A DNA stretch of 64,000 nucleotides from Listeria booriae. GTDB taxonomy: Bacteria; Bacillota; Bacilli; Lactobacillales; Listeriaceae. Both the position numbers and the translations under genes were made by a program. The notes under the pieces were generated by a model, which had not been told where the DNA came from, searched no databases, and saw only the letters and a list, made by a program, of their open reading frames with translations. The DNA lies in NCBI RefSeq assembly GCF_000766865.1, contig NZ_JNFA01000004.1, positions 48,805 to 112,804 of the forward strand, read 5' to 3'. Shown here in pieces: positions 1 to 8,576 of this stretch (its first letter is position 1; every line of letters starts with the position of its first letter).

Positions 1-704
1 CAACAGCAGGCGCTGCTGAATTATCGAAGCTGATGGAAAACACATATCGCGACGTCAACATCGCACTTGCGAACGAACTAGCCAAAATCGGCGATACGCT
101 TGGCATTAATGCACTAGAAGTCATCGAGATGGCCAACAAACATCCCCGCGTGAATTTACACGCACCAGGACCAGGCGTTGGCGGTCATTGCTTGGCAGTG
201 GATCCTTACTTCATCGTCGCAGCAACCCCAGAAAACACACCACTCATCCAGCAAGCACGCGCAATTAACAACTCGATGCCGCATTTTATTTTAGAAAAAG
301 TAAAAGACTTCATGACAACCATCGATGGCAAAAAAATAACGGTGTGTGGCGTAACCTATAAAGGCAATGTGGACGATATACGGGAAAGTCCAGCCATCGA
401 AATCATACATCTATTAGAACAAGAAGCAGCACTAGAAGTCACAGTATTTGATCCACACGTGAAGGCATCTTGGATTGAACCGGTATTGGAAGAGGCCGTA
501 GCAAACGCAGATTTACTACTCATTTTAACAGATCACAGCGAATTCAAAACATGGACAGCAACACAATTAGCGGGAATGAAACAGAAAAATATATTGGATA
601 CAAAAAATGTTATTCCGGAGTTAGAAAAAGTGGCGATTTACAATATGGGAAACTTACACGAGATGCACAGGGGCAATAAGAAGTTAGTTTCAACAACGGA
701 ATGA
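1..704 (+). CDS. wecC: UDP-N-acetyl-D-mannosamine dehydrogenase, C-terminal part (cut by window edge)
   Basis: The reading frame is open from the left edge (first full codon at 3), so the N-terminal Rossmann domain lies outside the window. The visible part has the central helix signature ENTYRDVNIALANEL and the catalytic-cysteine loop GPGVGGHCLAVDPYF, followed by the C-terminal UDP-binding domain with the VTYKGNVDDIRESPA stretch. These mark the UDP-glucose/UDP-ManNAc dehydrogenase family, which oxidises C6 of a UDP-sugar to the uronate with two NAD+. The HCLAVDPYF loop and the WecG/TagA-type transferase three genes downstream favour UDP-ManNAc as substrate. The internal ATG at 33 is not the true start. 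It is the first visible gene of polysaccharide locus A and meets the next gene with almost no gap. Confidence 0.85.
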   Translation, partial: TAGAAELSKLMENTYRDVNIALANELAKIGDTLGINALEVIEMANKHPRVNLHAPGPGVGGHCLAVDPYFIVAATPENTPLIQQARAINNSMPHFILEKVKDFMTTIDGKKITVCGVTYKGNVDDIRESPAIEIIHLLEQEAALEVTVFDPHVKASWIEPVLEEAVANADLLLILTDHSEFKTWTATQLAGMKQKNILDTKNVIPELEKVAIYNMGNLHEMHRGNKKLVSTTE

Positions 705-718
705 GCCAGGAGGAAACG

Positions 719-1456
719 ATGGAAGAAAGTTTAAATGTAAAACAAATATGGGACCTTTTGAAGAAAAATAAATGGGTCATCGCGCTTAGTATGTTCGTAT
801 GCGCCATACTCATGAGTGGTTATCTTTTTATCTTCGCTACACCGATTTACCAAAGCGAAACACAAGTATTAATTAATCAATCGGTTCCACAAAATACGAT
901 TGTACAATCCCAAGACGTGCAGGCGAACTTACAACTTGTTAATACGTACGCCTCAATTATCACAAGCCCTCGAATTTTATCACAAGTATCAAGCAAAATG
1001 GACGAAGCCTACTCCACCAAAGAGCTAGAACAAATGATTACAATCAACAGCACTTCCGATTCACAAGTAATTAAAATCCACGTTGAAAGTGCCAATGCCA
1101 CGGACGCCGTTAAAATCGCCAATGCAACAGTCGATATATTCAGTAAAGACATATCTAAAATCATGAAAATTGATAATATTTATGTTCTATCAGAAGCCAC
1201 CTTAGACGCAAACGCAGCACCAGTAAAGCCACATAAAGCATTACTGATGGTCGTATCAATTCTACTAGGCTTGTTTCTGGGCATCGTTATCATGTTTGTC
1301 CGAGACCTATTCGACCGTTCCATAAAAACAGCAGATGACGTAGAAAAAACGCTAGGCTTACCAGTTTTAGCATTGATTAGCGAAATAAAAGACGAAGATT
1401 TAGTGGATAGCAGAGCCAAAAGAACCAAATCTAATAGAAAGGATAGTGCCCAATGA
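719..1456 (+). CDS. Wzz/YveK-type chain-length regulator, tyrosine kinase modulator
   Basis: This is a bitopic-hairpin membrane protein of about 245 residues. It has a TM segment near residues 20-45 (IALSMFVCAILMSGYLFIF), an extracytoplasmic Wzz domain, and a second TM (LLMVVSILLGLFLGIVIMFV) followed by a short cytosolic tail that would activate the BY-kinase. An ATG at 701 overlaps the previous stop, but AGGAGGA at 708-714 sits 5 nt before the ATG at 719, so 719 is the preferred start. It overlaps the kinase gene by 4 nt. Family knowledge: in Gram-positives this protein and a separate cytosolic kinase together set polymer length and export. Confidence 0.88.
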   Translation: MEESLNVKQIWDLLKKNKWVIALSMFVCAILMSGYLFIFATPIYQSETQVLINQSVPQNTIVQSQDVQANLQLVNTYASIITSPRILSQVSSKMDEAYSTKELEQMITINSTSDSQVIKIHVESANATDAVKIANATVDIFSKDISKIMKIDNIYVLSEATLDANAAPVKPHKALLMVVSILLGLFLGIVIMFVRDLFDRSIKTADDVEKTLGLPVLALISEIKDEDLVDSRAKRTKSNRKDSAQ

Positions 1457-2130
1457 ATAAACAAGATTTCAGTAAAAGAAAGTTAATTGCGGCAACCAAT
1501 CCCAGCTCTCCAATCGCAGAACAATTCAAAACACTCCGAGCGGGCATCCATTTTTCTTCTGTAGATAAAGACTACCAAACGATTTTAGTCACCTCACCAG
1601 AACCAGAAAGCGGCAAATCAACCGTATCAGCGAACCTCGCGATTTGTTATGCCAAACAAGGCAAAAAGACATTATTAATCGATGCAGATATGCGCAAACC
1701 AACGAGTCATCGAACATTTGGCATTCATTATAACGTCGGCTTATCTCATTTACTAGCAGACAGTGGAATAGAGCTCGAGGATGTATGCCATCAAACCGAA
1801 ATCGACAACTTAATGGTATTAACAAGCGGTGCCTTAGTACCCAACCCCAATGAATTACTTGCCTCGAAAAAAATGGAACAGTTAATCCAACAATTTGCGG
1901 AACAATTCGATCAAATCATTATTGATACACCGCCAATTTTAGCTTCATCGGATGCACTTGTTCTAACCCCCTATGTCGAAGGTGCAATCGTCGTCCTTCG
2001 CAGTGAAAAAACATTAAAAGATCGCGCGAAAACAGCAGTGAAACTACTTCAAAAAACGCATGTTCCAATTATCGGAACCGTTTTAAATCGCGTGAAGAAT
2101 CATTCCAATAGTTATTATTATTATCAATGA
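1453..2130 (+). CDS. BY-kinase (CpsD/CapB/YwqD-type tyrosine-protein kinase), locus A
   Basis: Cytosolic bacterial tyrosine kinase of 225 residues. Walker A is SPEPESGKS (Lys55), Walker A' is LLIDADMRKP (about residues 74-83) and Walker B is IIIDTPP (about 155-161). The C-terminus is a tyrosine cluster, SYYYYQ, the usual autophosphorylation tail. The start overlaps the end of the Wzz-like gene by 4 nt, which implies translational coupling and a kinase-modulator complex at the membrane. No CpsB/YwqE-type or low-molecular-weight phosphatase gene is seen nearby in the window. Confidence 0.9.
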   Translation: MNKQDFSKRKLIAATNPSSPIAEQFKTLRAGIHFSSVDKDYQTILVTSPEPESGKSTVSANLAICYAKQGKKTLLIDADMRKPTSHRTFGIHYNVGLSHLLADSGIELEDVCHQTEIDNLMVLTSGALVPNPNELLASKKMEQLIQQFAEQFDQIIIDTPPILASSDALVLTPYVEGAIVVLRSEKTLKDRAKTAVKLLQKTHVPIIGTVLNRVKNHSNSYYYYQ

Positions 2131-2141
2131 GGGAGATAGCG

Positions 2142-2792
2142 ATGGAGTCAACAAAAACAGTGGTTAAGTCCACAAAAACAACAACGAAAATATATCCGCT
2201 AGTCAAGCGAAGCATGGATGTCTTAGGTGCCAGTGTCGGATTACTTCTCTTATCACCGCTCTTTATCTTGTTATTCATGATGATTAAAATCAGTGACTTT
2301 CGTGCACCTGTTTTCTTTAAGCAAGAACGGATTGGGAAAAACGGCACACGGTTTATGATGTATAAATTCCGTACCATGATTCCAAATGCGGAGGAAAAAC
2401 TCGCGGAATTGCTTCAGTTCAATGAAGTAGAGGGCGCGATGTTCAAGATGAAACATGATCCGCGGATTACGAAACTAGGTCGTTTTTTAAGAAAGACGAG
2501 TATTGATGAATTACCACAACTAGTTAATGTCCTAAAAGGCGATATGTCTCTTGTTGGACCGCGACCACCATTGGAACGTGAAGTCGCCGTGTATTCGGTT
2601 CGCGATTACCGCAGGCTATCGATTACACCAGGATGTACTGGATTATGGCAAGTGAGCGGGCGCAACGATGTAAGCTTTGCCGAAATGGTTGATTTAGATT
2701 TGGAGTATATTCAGAAGGTTAGCTTTTCGCTAGATATCCGGATATTACTCAAAACGGTGCGGGTTATTTTTATCCCAAATAGCGCCTATTAA
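2142..2792 (+). CDS. Sugar-phosphate transferase initiating repeat-unit assembly (locus A)
   Basis: Bacterial sugar transferase (polyprenyl-phosphate hexose-1-phosphate transferase) of about 216 residues. It has one N-terminal membrane segment (VLGASVGLLLLSPLFILLFMM), the catalytic SIDELPQ dyad, GDMSLVGPRPP, and PGCTGLWQVSGRN. It should load the first sugar phosphate onto undecaprenyl phosphate on the cytosolic side. It lacks the large multi-TM N-terminal module of WbaP/WcaJ-long enzymes. An ATG at 2127 overlaps the kinase stop, but GGGAGA at 2131-2136 points to the ATG at 2142. The sugar cannot be told from sequence. It is more WcaJ-like in its core than the two PglC-like enzymes at 23140 and 45355. 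Confidence 0.87.
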   Translation: MESTKTVVKSTKTTTKIYPLVKRSMDVLGASVGLLLLSPLFILLFMMIKISDFRAPVFFKQERIGKNGTRFMMYKFRTMIPNAEEKLAELLQFNEVEGAMFKMKHDPRITKLGRFLRKTSIDELPQLVNVLKGDMSLVGPRPPLEREVAVYSVRDYRRLSITPGCTGLWQVSGRNDVSFAEMVDLDLEYIQKVSFSLDIRILLKTVRVIFIPNSAY

Positions 2793-2809
2793 GCAAGAGG
2801 AGAAATGCA

Positions 2810-3556
2810 ATGACACGTCAGTTTTTATTAGGTAGTTATGTGGATTCTCTCACAATGGAGGAGACGCTAGATGAAGTGGAGGCGATTATTTGTGCTGGAA
2901 AACCAGTACAACATGTCGTGATTAATGCAAGCAAAATTAATTTAATGGCAGAAAACAAGGATTTTGCGGCAATTATTAATCGTTCGCCGCTTATTAATGC
3001 AGATGGTCAGTCGATTGTGTGGGCCGCGAGATTTCTCGGTCATCACATACCCGAGCGGATAACAGGTATCGATCTATTCGAAAATCTAGTTCAAAAAAGC
3101 GCCGAGAAAGGCTACCGTGTGTATTATTTTGGCGCTGAGGAAAAGACTGTTCAAGAAGTCGTTCGCTTGCATCAGCAGGCGTATCCAGAGCTGGAGATCG
3201 CGGGCTACCGAAATGGTTTTTTCGAAGATACAGAATCAGAAGAAATAGCTTTAGCGATTCGAGAATCAAAAGCGGATATTGTTTTCGTCGCCTTTTCTAG
3301 TCCGAAAAAAGAGGAGTGGGTTCATGCGTATAAAGAAACGATGGATGTTCCTTTTGTGATGGGTGTTGGTGGAAGCTTCGATGTGATTGCAGGTGTGACG
3401 AAGCGCGCGCCGAAATGGATGCAAAAGTCGGGGCTCGAGTGGTTTTATCGATTTATGCAAGAGCCAAAGCGGATGTTCCGACGTTATTTTGTAGGGAATC
3501 TGAGCTTTGTATGGAAAGTTGTGAAGGAAAGGTGGCGGAAACAAGATGCTAGCTAA
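2810..3556 (+). CDS. WecG/TagA/CpsF family glycosyltransferase
   Basis: 248-residue GT26-family enzyme. Family marks include VVINASKINLMAE near residues 36-48, NADGQSIVWAARFLG, the basic-acidic stretch PERITGIDLFENL, and FVAFSSPKKEEW and GVGGSFDVIAG in the C-terminal half. GT26 members transfer ManNAc or ManNAcA onto GlcNAc-PP-undecaprenol. Next to a UDP-ManNAc dehydrogenase, ManNAcA is the likely donor (inference). The start follows AGAGGAGA with good spacing. The 3' end overlaps the next gene by 11 nt. Confidence 0.88.
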   Translation: MTRQFLLGSYVDSLTMEETLDEVEAIICAGKPVQHVVINASKINLMAENKDFAAIINRSPLINADGQSIVWAARFLGHHIPERITGIDLFENLVQKSAEKGYRVYYFGAEEKTVQEVVRLHQQAYPELEIAGYRNGFFEDTESEEIALAIRESKADIVFVAFSSPKKEEWVHAYKETMDVPFVMGVGGSFDVIAGVTKRAPKWMQKSGLEWFYRFMQEPKRMFRRYFVGNLSFVWKVVKERWRKQDAS

Positions 3557-4058
3557 GTGGACATTTTCTATTTTCAATCTGCTTCCAATGCCGAATCGAC
3601 TCGTTTTTGGTCGGATAATTCGCCAACTCAAGAACCAGATGGCGCGGGTCTTTTTTGGGAGTTGTGCAAAAACGAGTAATTTACGTCCAAAGTTGAAATT
3701 ACGCCATCCGAAAAATATTCATTTGGGCGATCGTTCGTCGATTGGTGATCACGCGCGGATTATTGCGGCGGCGCCAGTGCATATTGGGAATGATGTGTTG
3801 ATTGCGCCGGAAGTGGTGATTTTGACAGAAACGCATTGTATTAATGGGAGAGAGAAGATTTTAGATAGCGGGACAATGAAAAAGCCTGTATGGATTGGCA
3901 ATGATGTTTGGATTGGAACGCGTGTGACGATTTTAGCGGGTGCGGAGATTCCAGATGGTTGTGTCGTTGCAGCGGGTGCAGTTGTGCCAGCTAAAAAATA
4001 TCCGCCATATAGTGTAATTGGTGGGGTACCGGCGAGAGTGATTAAACAAGAGAGGTAA
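3546..4058 (+). CDS. Left-handed beta-helix acetyltransferase
   Basis: 170-residue hexapeptide-repeat protein. LbH coils such as IHIGNDVLIAPEVVI, VWIGNDVWIGTRVTIL and VVAAGAVV fill the second half. The end IGGVPARVI is typical of the WcaF/maltose O-acetyltransferase group. It probably O- or N-acetylates a sugar of the locus A repeat unit using acetyl-CoA. The gene overlaps the TagA-type gene by 11 nt and is followed after 2 nt by the polymerase gene, so it is part of the same operon. The acceptor sugar is unknown. Confidence 0.85.
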   Translation: MLAKWTFSIFNLLPMPNRLVFGRIIRQLKNQMARVFFGSCAKTSNLRPKLKLRHPKNIHLGDRSSIGDHARIIAAAPVHIGNDVLIAPEVVILTETHCINGREKILDSGTMKKPVWIGNDVWIGTRVTILAGAEIPDGCVVAAGAVVPAKKYPPYSVIGGVPARVIKQER

Positions 4059-4060
4059 GG

Positions 4061-5302
4061 ATGACTTTGCTGAAAGAAACCAAAAGTTTTATTTTATTAT
4101 TTGCGATTTTTCCTGTGATGGATGCGCTAAACGGCTTTGTGCTATCGGCAGGGATTAATCTTCCTATTGGAGTGGCTTATCGACTTATTTGTGTGGCCTT
4201 TCTGGTTTTTCAAATTGCGAGGAAGGGATTTCAGAAAAACATCTATACGATTCTGTCGGTCATTCTTGTTTTTAGTGGGATTATGTCGCTTTTTATTCAG
4301 ACGATTGTGCTGCAAAATGATGCTTCGGCGCTGTTTAATGATGTGACCAATATGATTAAGTTTTTTCTGTGGGTATTGATTCCATATTATATGTATCAGC
4401 GTGCCGATCAGTGGAGAGCCGCGAGTTATGAAAAGATATTTTTGGTGATTAGTACTTTTTTTACGTTTGGGTTGCTTATTCCGTATGTGCTGGGGATTGG
4501 GAATCAGACGTATGAGGCGGCTGGGTATAAGGCGTTCTTTTTTGCGAATAATGATACAACGATTGGTTTTATTGTTTCTGCGACATTTACAGGTTGGTAT
4601 TTGTTTAAGCAGGTGAAACAGACGAAGTTATGGACACGGATCTTCCTGGCATTGCTTTATTTAGGGAATTTGCTGGGCTTATTACTTTTAGGAACGAAGA
4701 CGGGGATTGTGTATGGTGCTTTGTTAACGATTGTGTTATTGATTCGCTTTTTCTTCTTTCAAAGAAGCGTTGGGCTGGTGGCGAAGTGGGGGATTGGTGT
4801 TGCTGTTATAGGGATACTGTCGTTTATTTTGCTTCAAGGTCGGGCGTTTATTTTAGAGGCTGTTTCGGGATTACTTCAACGATTAATCTATTTTTATAAT
4901 TTGTATAGCGGTGATTTAGTGCGGTTTATTACGAGTTCGCGAAGTACCTTTTTGGATACTGCTTTTGATACGTTTACTGGTGGTAATTTGATGACACTGC
5001 TTTTCGGATATGGATTCGATTATCGCATGGCAACATGGGGAGTGGGCGGATTAGTGGAAATGGATTTCTTCGATGTGTTGTTCTCACTGGGCTTTGTTGG
5101 ACTTCTAGTCACATTAGGGCTTTTAATATTCTTCTTTCTATTAGCCTGCAAAAAACGCAATATTTACAGTGCGCTCTTTGTCATCCTCATTGTCTACGGG
5201 GCTTTCGCGGGGCACGTCTTATTTTCAGCGCTGTCTTCTACGTTATTTGGGCTTGTTTGTGGCGGTCTATTCTTACAAAAAGAAAGTTTGTGTGAAAAAT
5301 AA
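4061..5302 (+). CDS. Wzy-type O-antigen/capsule polymerase (locus A)
   Basis: 413-residue membrane protein with about 10-12 predicted hydrophobic helices and no soluble domain. It carries the glycine-rich stretch LLGTKTGIVYGALL before a long loop and a RFITSSRSTFLDTAFDTF motif like the O-antigen ligase/polymerase family. Its position between the acetyltransferase and the Wzx-like gene supports a polymerase role at the outer face of the membrane. Primary sequences of Wzy proteins are very divergent, so the call rests on topology and context. The start ATG lies 2 nt after the previous stop, with AGAGGTAAGG overlapping it. Confidence 0.78.
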   Translation: MTLLKETKSFILLFAIFPVMDALNGFVLSAGINLPIGVAYRLICVAFLVFQIARKGFQKNIYTILSVILVFSGIMSLFIQTIVLQNDASALFNDVTNMIKFFLWVLIPYYMYQRADQWRAASYEKIFLVISTFFTFGLLIPYVLGIGNQTYEAAGYKAFFFANNDTTIGFIVSATFTGWYLFKQVKQTKLWTRIFLALLYLGNLLGLLLLGTKTGIVYGALLTIVLLIRFFFFQRSVGLVAKWGIGVAVIGILSFILLQGRAFILEAVSGLLQRLIYFYNLYSGDLVRFITSSRSTFLDTAFDTFTGGNLMTLLFGYGFDYRMATWGVGGLVEMDFFDVLFSLGFVGLLVTLGLLIFFFLLACKKRNIYSALFVILIVYGAFAGHVLFSALSSTLFGLVCGGLFLQKESLCEK

Positions 5303-6738
5303 TGAGAGCACTTATGAAACGGCTGATGCAATTTGCGATTGGTGCATTCGGGTCAGCCTTTTTGAATTTATTGACCATTCCGATTGTTACCTTCTTTATT
5401 TCGCCAGCAGAATACGGAAAAACAAGTATGTTTATGCTGGCGCAGACTTTGTTAATTTGCGTTATTTATTTAGGTTTTGATCAAGCCTTTGCGCGTGAGT
5501 TTTATGAATATCCGAATAAGAAAAAGTTGTTTCATACGGCTATTGTTGTGCCGCTTGCGTTTTCTGGTGTTGTGATTGCGCTCATGTGTGGATTTGCGAA
5601 GCCGATTGCTACGTTCTTATTTGGGAACGAGATATATTATCAAGTCGTTTATTTTATTGCGGTGTCCATTGTATTTCTAATATTTGAACGGTTTATTTTC
5701 TTATATATTCGAATGCAGAATAAGGCGCTTGAATTTTCGTTTTTCAATATTTTGGTGAAGTTCAGTATTCTGATTTATACGGTGCTTTTCCTTTGTTTGT
5801 TTTCGCATACGTTTATTACGGTGATTTATGCCACGATTATCGGTCAAATTATTGGTGATGTGATGCTGATTATTCGGAATTTCCCGTTGTTGCGCATTAA
5901 TCCGATGAAGGTAGACCCGGATTTACTGCCCAAACTCGCTAAATTTGGTTTGCCCGTTGTCATTGCGACGGTGATTTATAGCATGTTTGTTGTTATTGAT
6001 AAGCTATTTATTCGCTATTTTTGTGACTTTGAACAGTTAGGATTGTACACGGCAGCTTTTAAAATTGCGAGCGCATTGTTGATTTTGCAGACGACTTTTT
6101 CGAACTTTTGGGTTCCAACCGCATATGAATGGTATAAAAAGCAAAAACCGATGCGCTATTTTAAGTTGGTGAGTGACAGTATCATGTTTCTGATTGCGGT
6201 TTTGTTTATGGGATTGTTGTTGTTTAAAGGGCTTATTATGCTGATTTTGTCACCAGATTATAGTGAGGCGCAGTATATTTTTCCGTTTTTATGTTTTTAT
6301 CCGTTGATGATGACAGTGAGTGAGACGACGAATTTGGGGATTGTTTTTTTGAAGCGGAGTTCGTTGAATATTTTGGTGTCGATTATTGCGCTCGTGGTAT
6401 CGATTGGGCTTAATTTTTTGCTTGTGCCGACGTATGGGGCGATTGGGGCTTCGATTGCGACGGGATCAGCGTATATTGCTTTTTTCTTAGCGCGGACGTA
6501 TTTTTCGATGCGGATTTGGCAAGGATTTTCTGTGAAGCGCCATTTGTTAACGACATTGTTGCTTCTTGTGGCGGCTAGTTTTAATGTTTTAATCCACACA
6601 ATTTGGGTTATTTCTCTTGTTAATATAGCTGTATTGGGATGTATTATTGCTATTTATATGCCGCTACTTGCTAATTTGTATCGCACTTTTTATATGAAAC
6701 GGCGTGCTACTACGCAAAAGAAAGGAATAGAACTATGA
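5302..6738 (+). CDS. Wzx-type lipid-linked oligosaccharide flippase (locus A)
   Basis: 478-residue MATE/MOP-superfamily membrane protein with about 12-14 hydrophobic helices. The N-terminal IGAFGSAFLNLLTIPIVTFFISPAEYG is a characteristic Wzx/PST start, and there is an LVPTYGAIGASIAT stretch in the second half. It should flip undecaprenyl-linked repeat units for Wzy. The ATG at 5302 overlaps the polymerase stop by 1 nt; a second ATG at 5314 is possible. It overlaps the following glycosyltransferase by 4 nt. Codons are rich in TTG, GTG and TTT compared with the first genes of the locus. Confidence 0.86.
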   Translation: MRALMKRLMQFAIGAFGSAFLNLLTIPIVTFFISPAEYGKTSMFMLAQTLLICVIYLGFDQAFAREFYEYPNKKKLFHTAIVVPLAFSGVVIALMCGFAKPIATFLFGNEIYYQVVYFIAVSIVFLIFERFIFLYIRMQNKALEFSFFNILVKFSILIYTVLFLCLFSHTFITVIYATIIGQIIGDVMLIIRNFPLLRINPMKVDPDLLPKLAKFGLPVVIATVIYSMFVVIDKLFIRYFCDFEQLGLYTAAFKIASALLILQTTFSNFWVPTAYEWYKKQKPMRYFKLVSDSIMFLIAVLFMGLLLFKGLIMLILSPDYSEAQYIFPFLCFYPLMMTVSETTNLGIVFLKRSSLNILVSIIALVVSIGLNFLLVPTYGAIGASIATGSAYIAFFLARTYFSMRIWQGFSVKRHLLTTLLLLVAASFNVLIHTIWVISLVNIAVLGCIIAIYMPLLANLYRTFYMKRRATTQKKGIEL

Positions 6739-7811
6739 AAATATTAGTTATCGCGAATATGTTTCCGTCGAAAGAATATCCCTCGTACGGTATTTTTGTG
6801 AAAAACCATGTGCATTTGTTGGAAAGCGCAACGGAAGACATTGATACCATCACGATGAAAAAAGAAGTAAGCAGGGTAAAGAAATTATGGCGTTATTTGA
6901 TTTTTTATTGTCGCATTTTTTTTACGTTAGTATTTCGAAAATATGATTTGGTGTATTTACATTACGCTTCGCATAGCGCGTTACCGATTATTTGGGCTAA
7001 ATTTTTGAATCGAGACATAAATTTGGTTGTTAATTTGCATGGCAGCGATGTGTTCCCGGAAAACGCCTTCCAAGAGCGTTTGCAAAAATGGGTGACGCAT
7101 CTGTTAAAACAAGCGAATCATGTAGTTGTGCCATCGGATTATTTTAAGCAGACTGTCGTGGAACGGTATCATCTTGCTTCGGAGCGCGTGCTGATTTCTC
7201 CATCTGGTGGTGTAAATCGTGATTTATTTGCACCGCGGGAAATAGACAAAGATGAGGCTGTTTTTCGTGTTGGCTATGTAGGTCGGATTGATGTTGACAA
7301 GGGCTGGGACGATGCACTTCGTGGTTTTGCCGAATTTAAGCAACAATCAAATCGGGCGGTAGAGTTGCTGATGATTGGGAGTGGAAAGGAAAATCAGCAG
7401 AAAGAAGCACTTATTCAAATATTGGGAATTCAAGCGGATGTCCGTTGTTATGATTTGTTACCACAGGAAGAACTTGTTGGGCTGTACAATGAAATGGACG
7501 TCTTTGTTTTTCCAAGTAGGAGAAAAGGGGAGAGTTTAGGGCTTGTTGGCATTGAAGCCATGGCTTGTGGCGTTCCTGTTATTGGCAGTGAGATTGCGGG
7601 GATTAAAGGCTACCTCGTCGAAGGGGAGAATGGTTATTTTACGGAGGTGGGAAACGCCCATTCTATCGCAGAAAAATTACGCCAATTCCAAGCGCATAGT
7701 GAGGCAGAAAAACAACAATTTAAGCGCAATGCATTTTATTCTGCAATTCCGTATGACAAGTTGCAAGTGCAGGCGGATATGCTAAACATGTTAGCGGTGT
7801 TGGTCAAATGA
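6735..7811 (+). CDS. GT4-family glycosyltransferase, last gene of locus A
   Basis: 358-residue GT-B fold enzyme. The N-terminal domain has MFPSKEYPSYGIFVKNHV and VNLHGSDVFPEN. The C-terminal GT4 core has VGYVGRIDVDKGWDDALRGF, then VFVFPSRRKGESLGLVGIEAMACGVPVIGS with the E-x7-E donor-binding pattern. It should add one sugar to the lipid-linked repeat unit in the cytosol. The ATG at 6735 overlaps the flippase stop by 4 nt after AAAGGAA. No clear intrinsic terminator was seen between this gene and 8089. Confidence 0.87.
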   Translation: MKILVIANMFPSKEYPSYGIFVKNHVHLLESATEDIDTITMKKEVSRVKKLWRYLIFYCRIFFTLVFRKYDLVYLHYASHSALPIIWAKFLNRDINLVVNLHGSDVFPENAFQERLQKWVTHLLKQANHVVVPSDYFKQTVVERYHLASERVLISPSGGVNRDLFAPREIDKDEAVFRVGYVGRIDVDKGWDDALRGFAEFKQQSNRAVELLMIGSGKENQQKEALIQILGIQADVRCYDLLPQEELVGLYNEMDVFVFPSRRKGESLGLVGIEAMACGVPVIGSEIAGIKGYLVEGENGYFTEVGNAHSIAEKLRQFQAHSEAEKQQFKRNAFYSAIPYDKLQVQADMLNMLAVLVK

Positions 7812-8079
7812 CAATAGTCCACCACTAGACGAAACACCCCCAAAATAGGAACACCCAGCCCCATTTCTCGCTTGCCTACTTCATTCCAAAAATATCATCA
7901 TTTTGACACATTCACCTGCCGAAAAAGCAAGAATAAGGTGAAGAATAGTCCACAAAAACACCATTTCGAGTCCTAATTTTCCATCCAAATTGGTTCATCC
8001 GACGCATCTACCACAGCGTCATTCCAAACAAAAAGGACAATTCGTTGTATAATAGAGCCATCAATTAAAGAGATGGAGT
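7812..8079. other. Intergenic region with a -10-like element
   Basis: About 270 bp without a convincing gene. The ten-base word AATAGTCCAC occurs twice, near 7813 and 7947. A consensus TATAAT sits at 8048-8053, but no good -35 lies 16-18 bp upstream, so a promoter for the gene at 8089 is plausible though weak or activator-dependent. No stem-loop with a T-run was seen after locus A. Confidence 0.4.
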
Positions 8080-8088
8080 GTGGTTAAG

Positions 8089-8490
8089 ATGAAAACCAAA
8101 GAAGACTTGTTTGATAATCAAATATTTCAAGAATATTTATTTAATCCTCTCACAAACCCTGTAAAAAGCGAAGTTCGGACATTTCTAAGTGGCGAATGCA
8201 TCACAGAAGATGACGAATTATATATAATTATTAACGGTAAAATCGCAGAACAACAAAACAGCAAAGATATCCGTTACTACGAACAAGGCGATTTCGTCGG
8301 AATAGACCGCTTAGTGTATTACAAACCAGATCCTAAAGTATGTATTGCGGACGGAGACACAACCGTGTATGTGATTAAAAAAATCGATGTGATGCACAAA
8401 CTAGAATCTGAAACAGTGGGCATTCAACTTGCTATCAAAATCTTAGGTCAACACATTCATGTACTGCAAAATAAACTCACAAAGGATTGA
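8089..8490 (+). CDS. Crp/Fnr-like effector-domain protein lacking the DNA-binding domain
   Basis: About 133 residues. The protein covers the cyclic-nucleotide-binding-like beta roll (ELYIIINGKIAEQ, YEQGDFVGIDRLVYY) and the start of the long dimerisation helix (IQLAIKILGQHIHVLQNK), then stops where the winged HTH should begin. Other family members in this window have 201-226 residues. No HTH continues in another frame before the next gene, so this is not a simple frameshift. A GTG at 8080 is an alternative start, but GGAG at 8075-8078 is only 1 nt from it and 10 nt from the ATG at 8089. It could modulate a full-length paralogue through mixed dimers (speculation), or be a decayed regulator. Confidence 0.7.
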   Translation: MKTKEDLFDNQIFQEYLFNPLTNPVKSEVRTFLSGECITEDDELYIIINGKIAEQQNSKDIRYYEQGDFVGIDRLVYYKPDPKVCIADGDTTVYVIKKIDVMHKLESETVGIQLAIKILGQHIHVLQNKLTKD

Positions 8491-8508
8491 CGAATGCGCA
8501 TTTTTACC

Positions 8509-8538
8509 TTTACTTTCATGATTACTAACCGCTATACT
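8509..8538 (+). promoter_or_regulatory. Candidate promoter for the MFS gene
   Basis: TTTACT at 8509-8514 and TATACT at 8533-8538 are separated by 18 bp, a reasonable SigA-type match. They lie 39 nt before the ATG at 8577. The RBS AAAAGGGAG follows. Confidence 0.5.
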
Positions 8539-8576
8539 TAAATAAAGAAACTATACGCGGTGAAAAGGGAGTTTTT

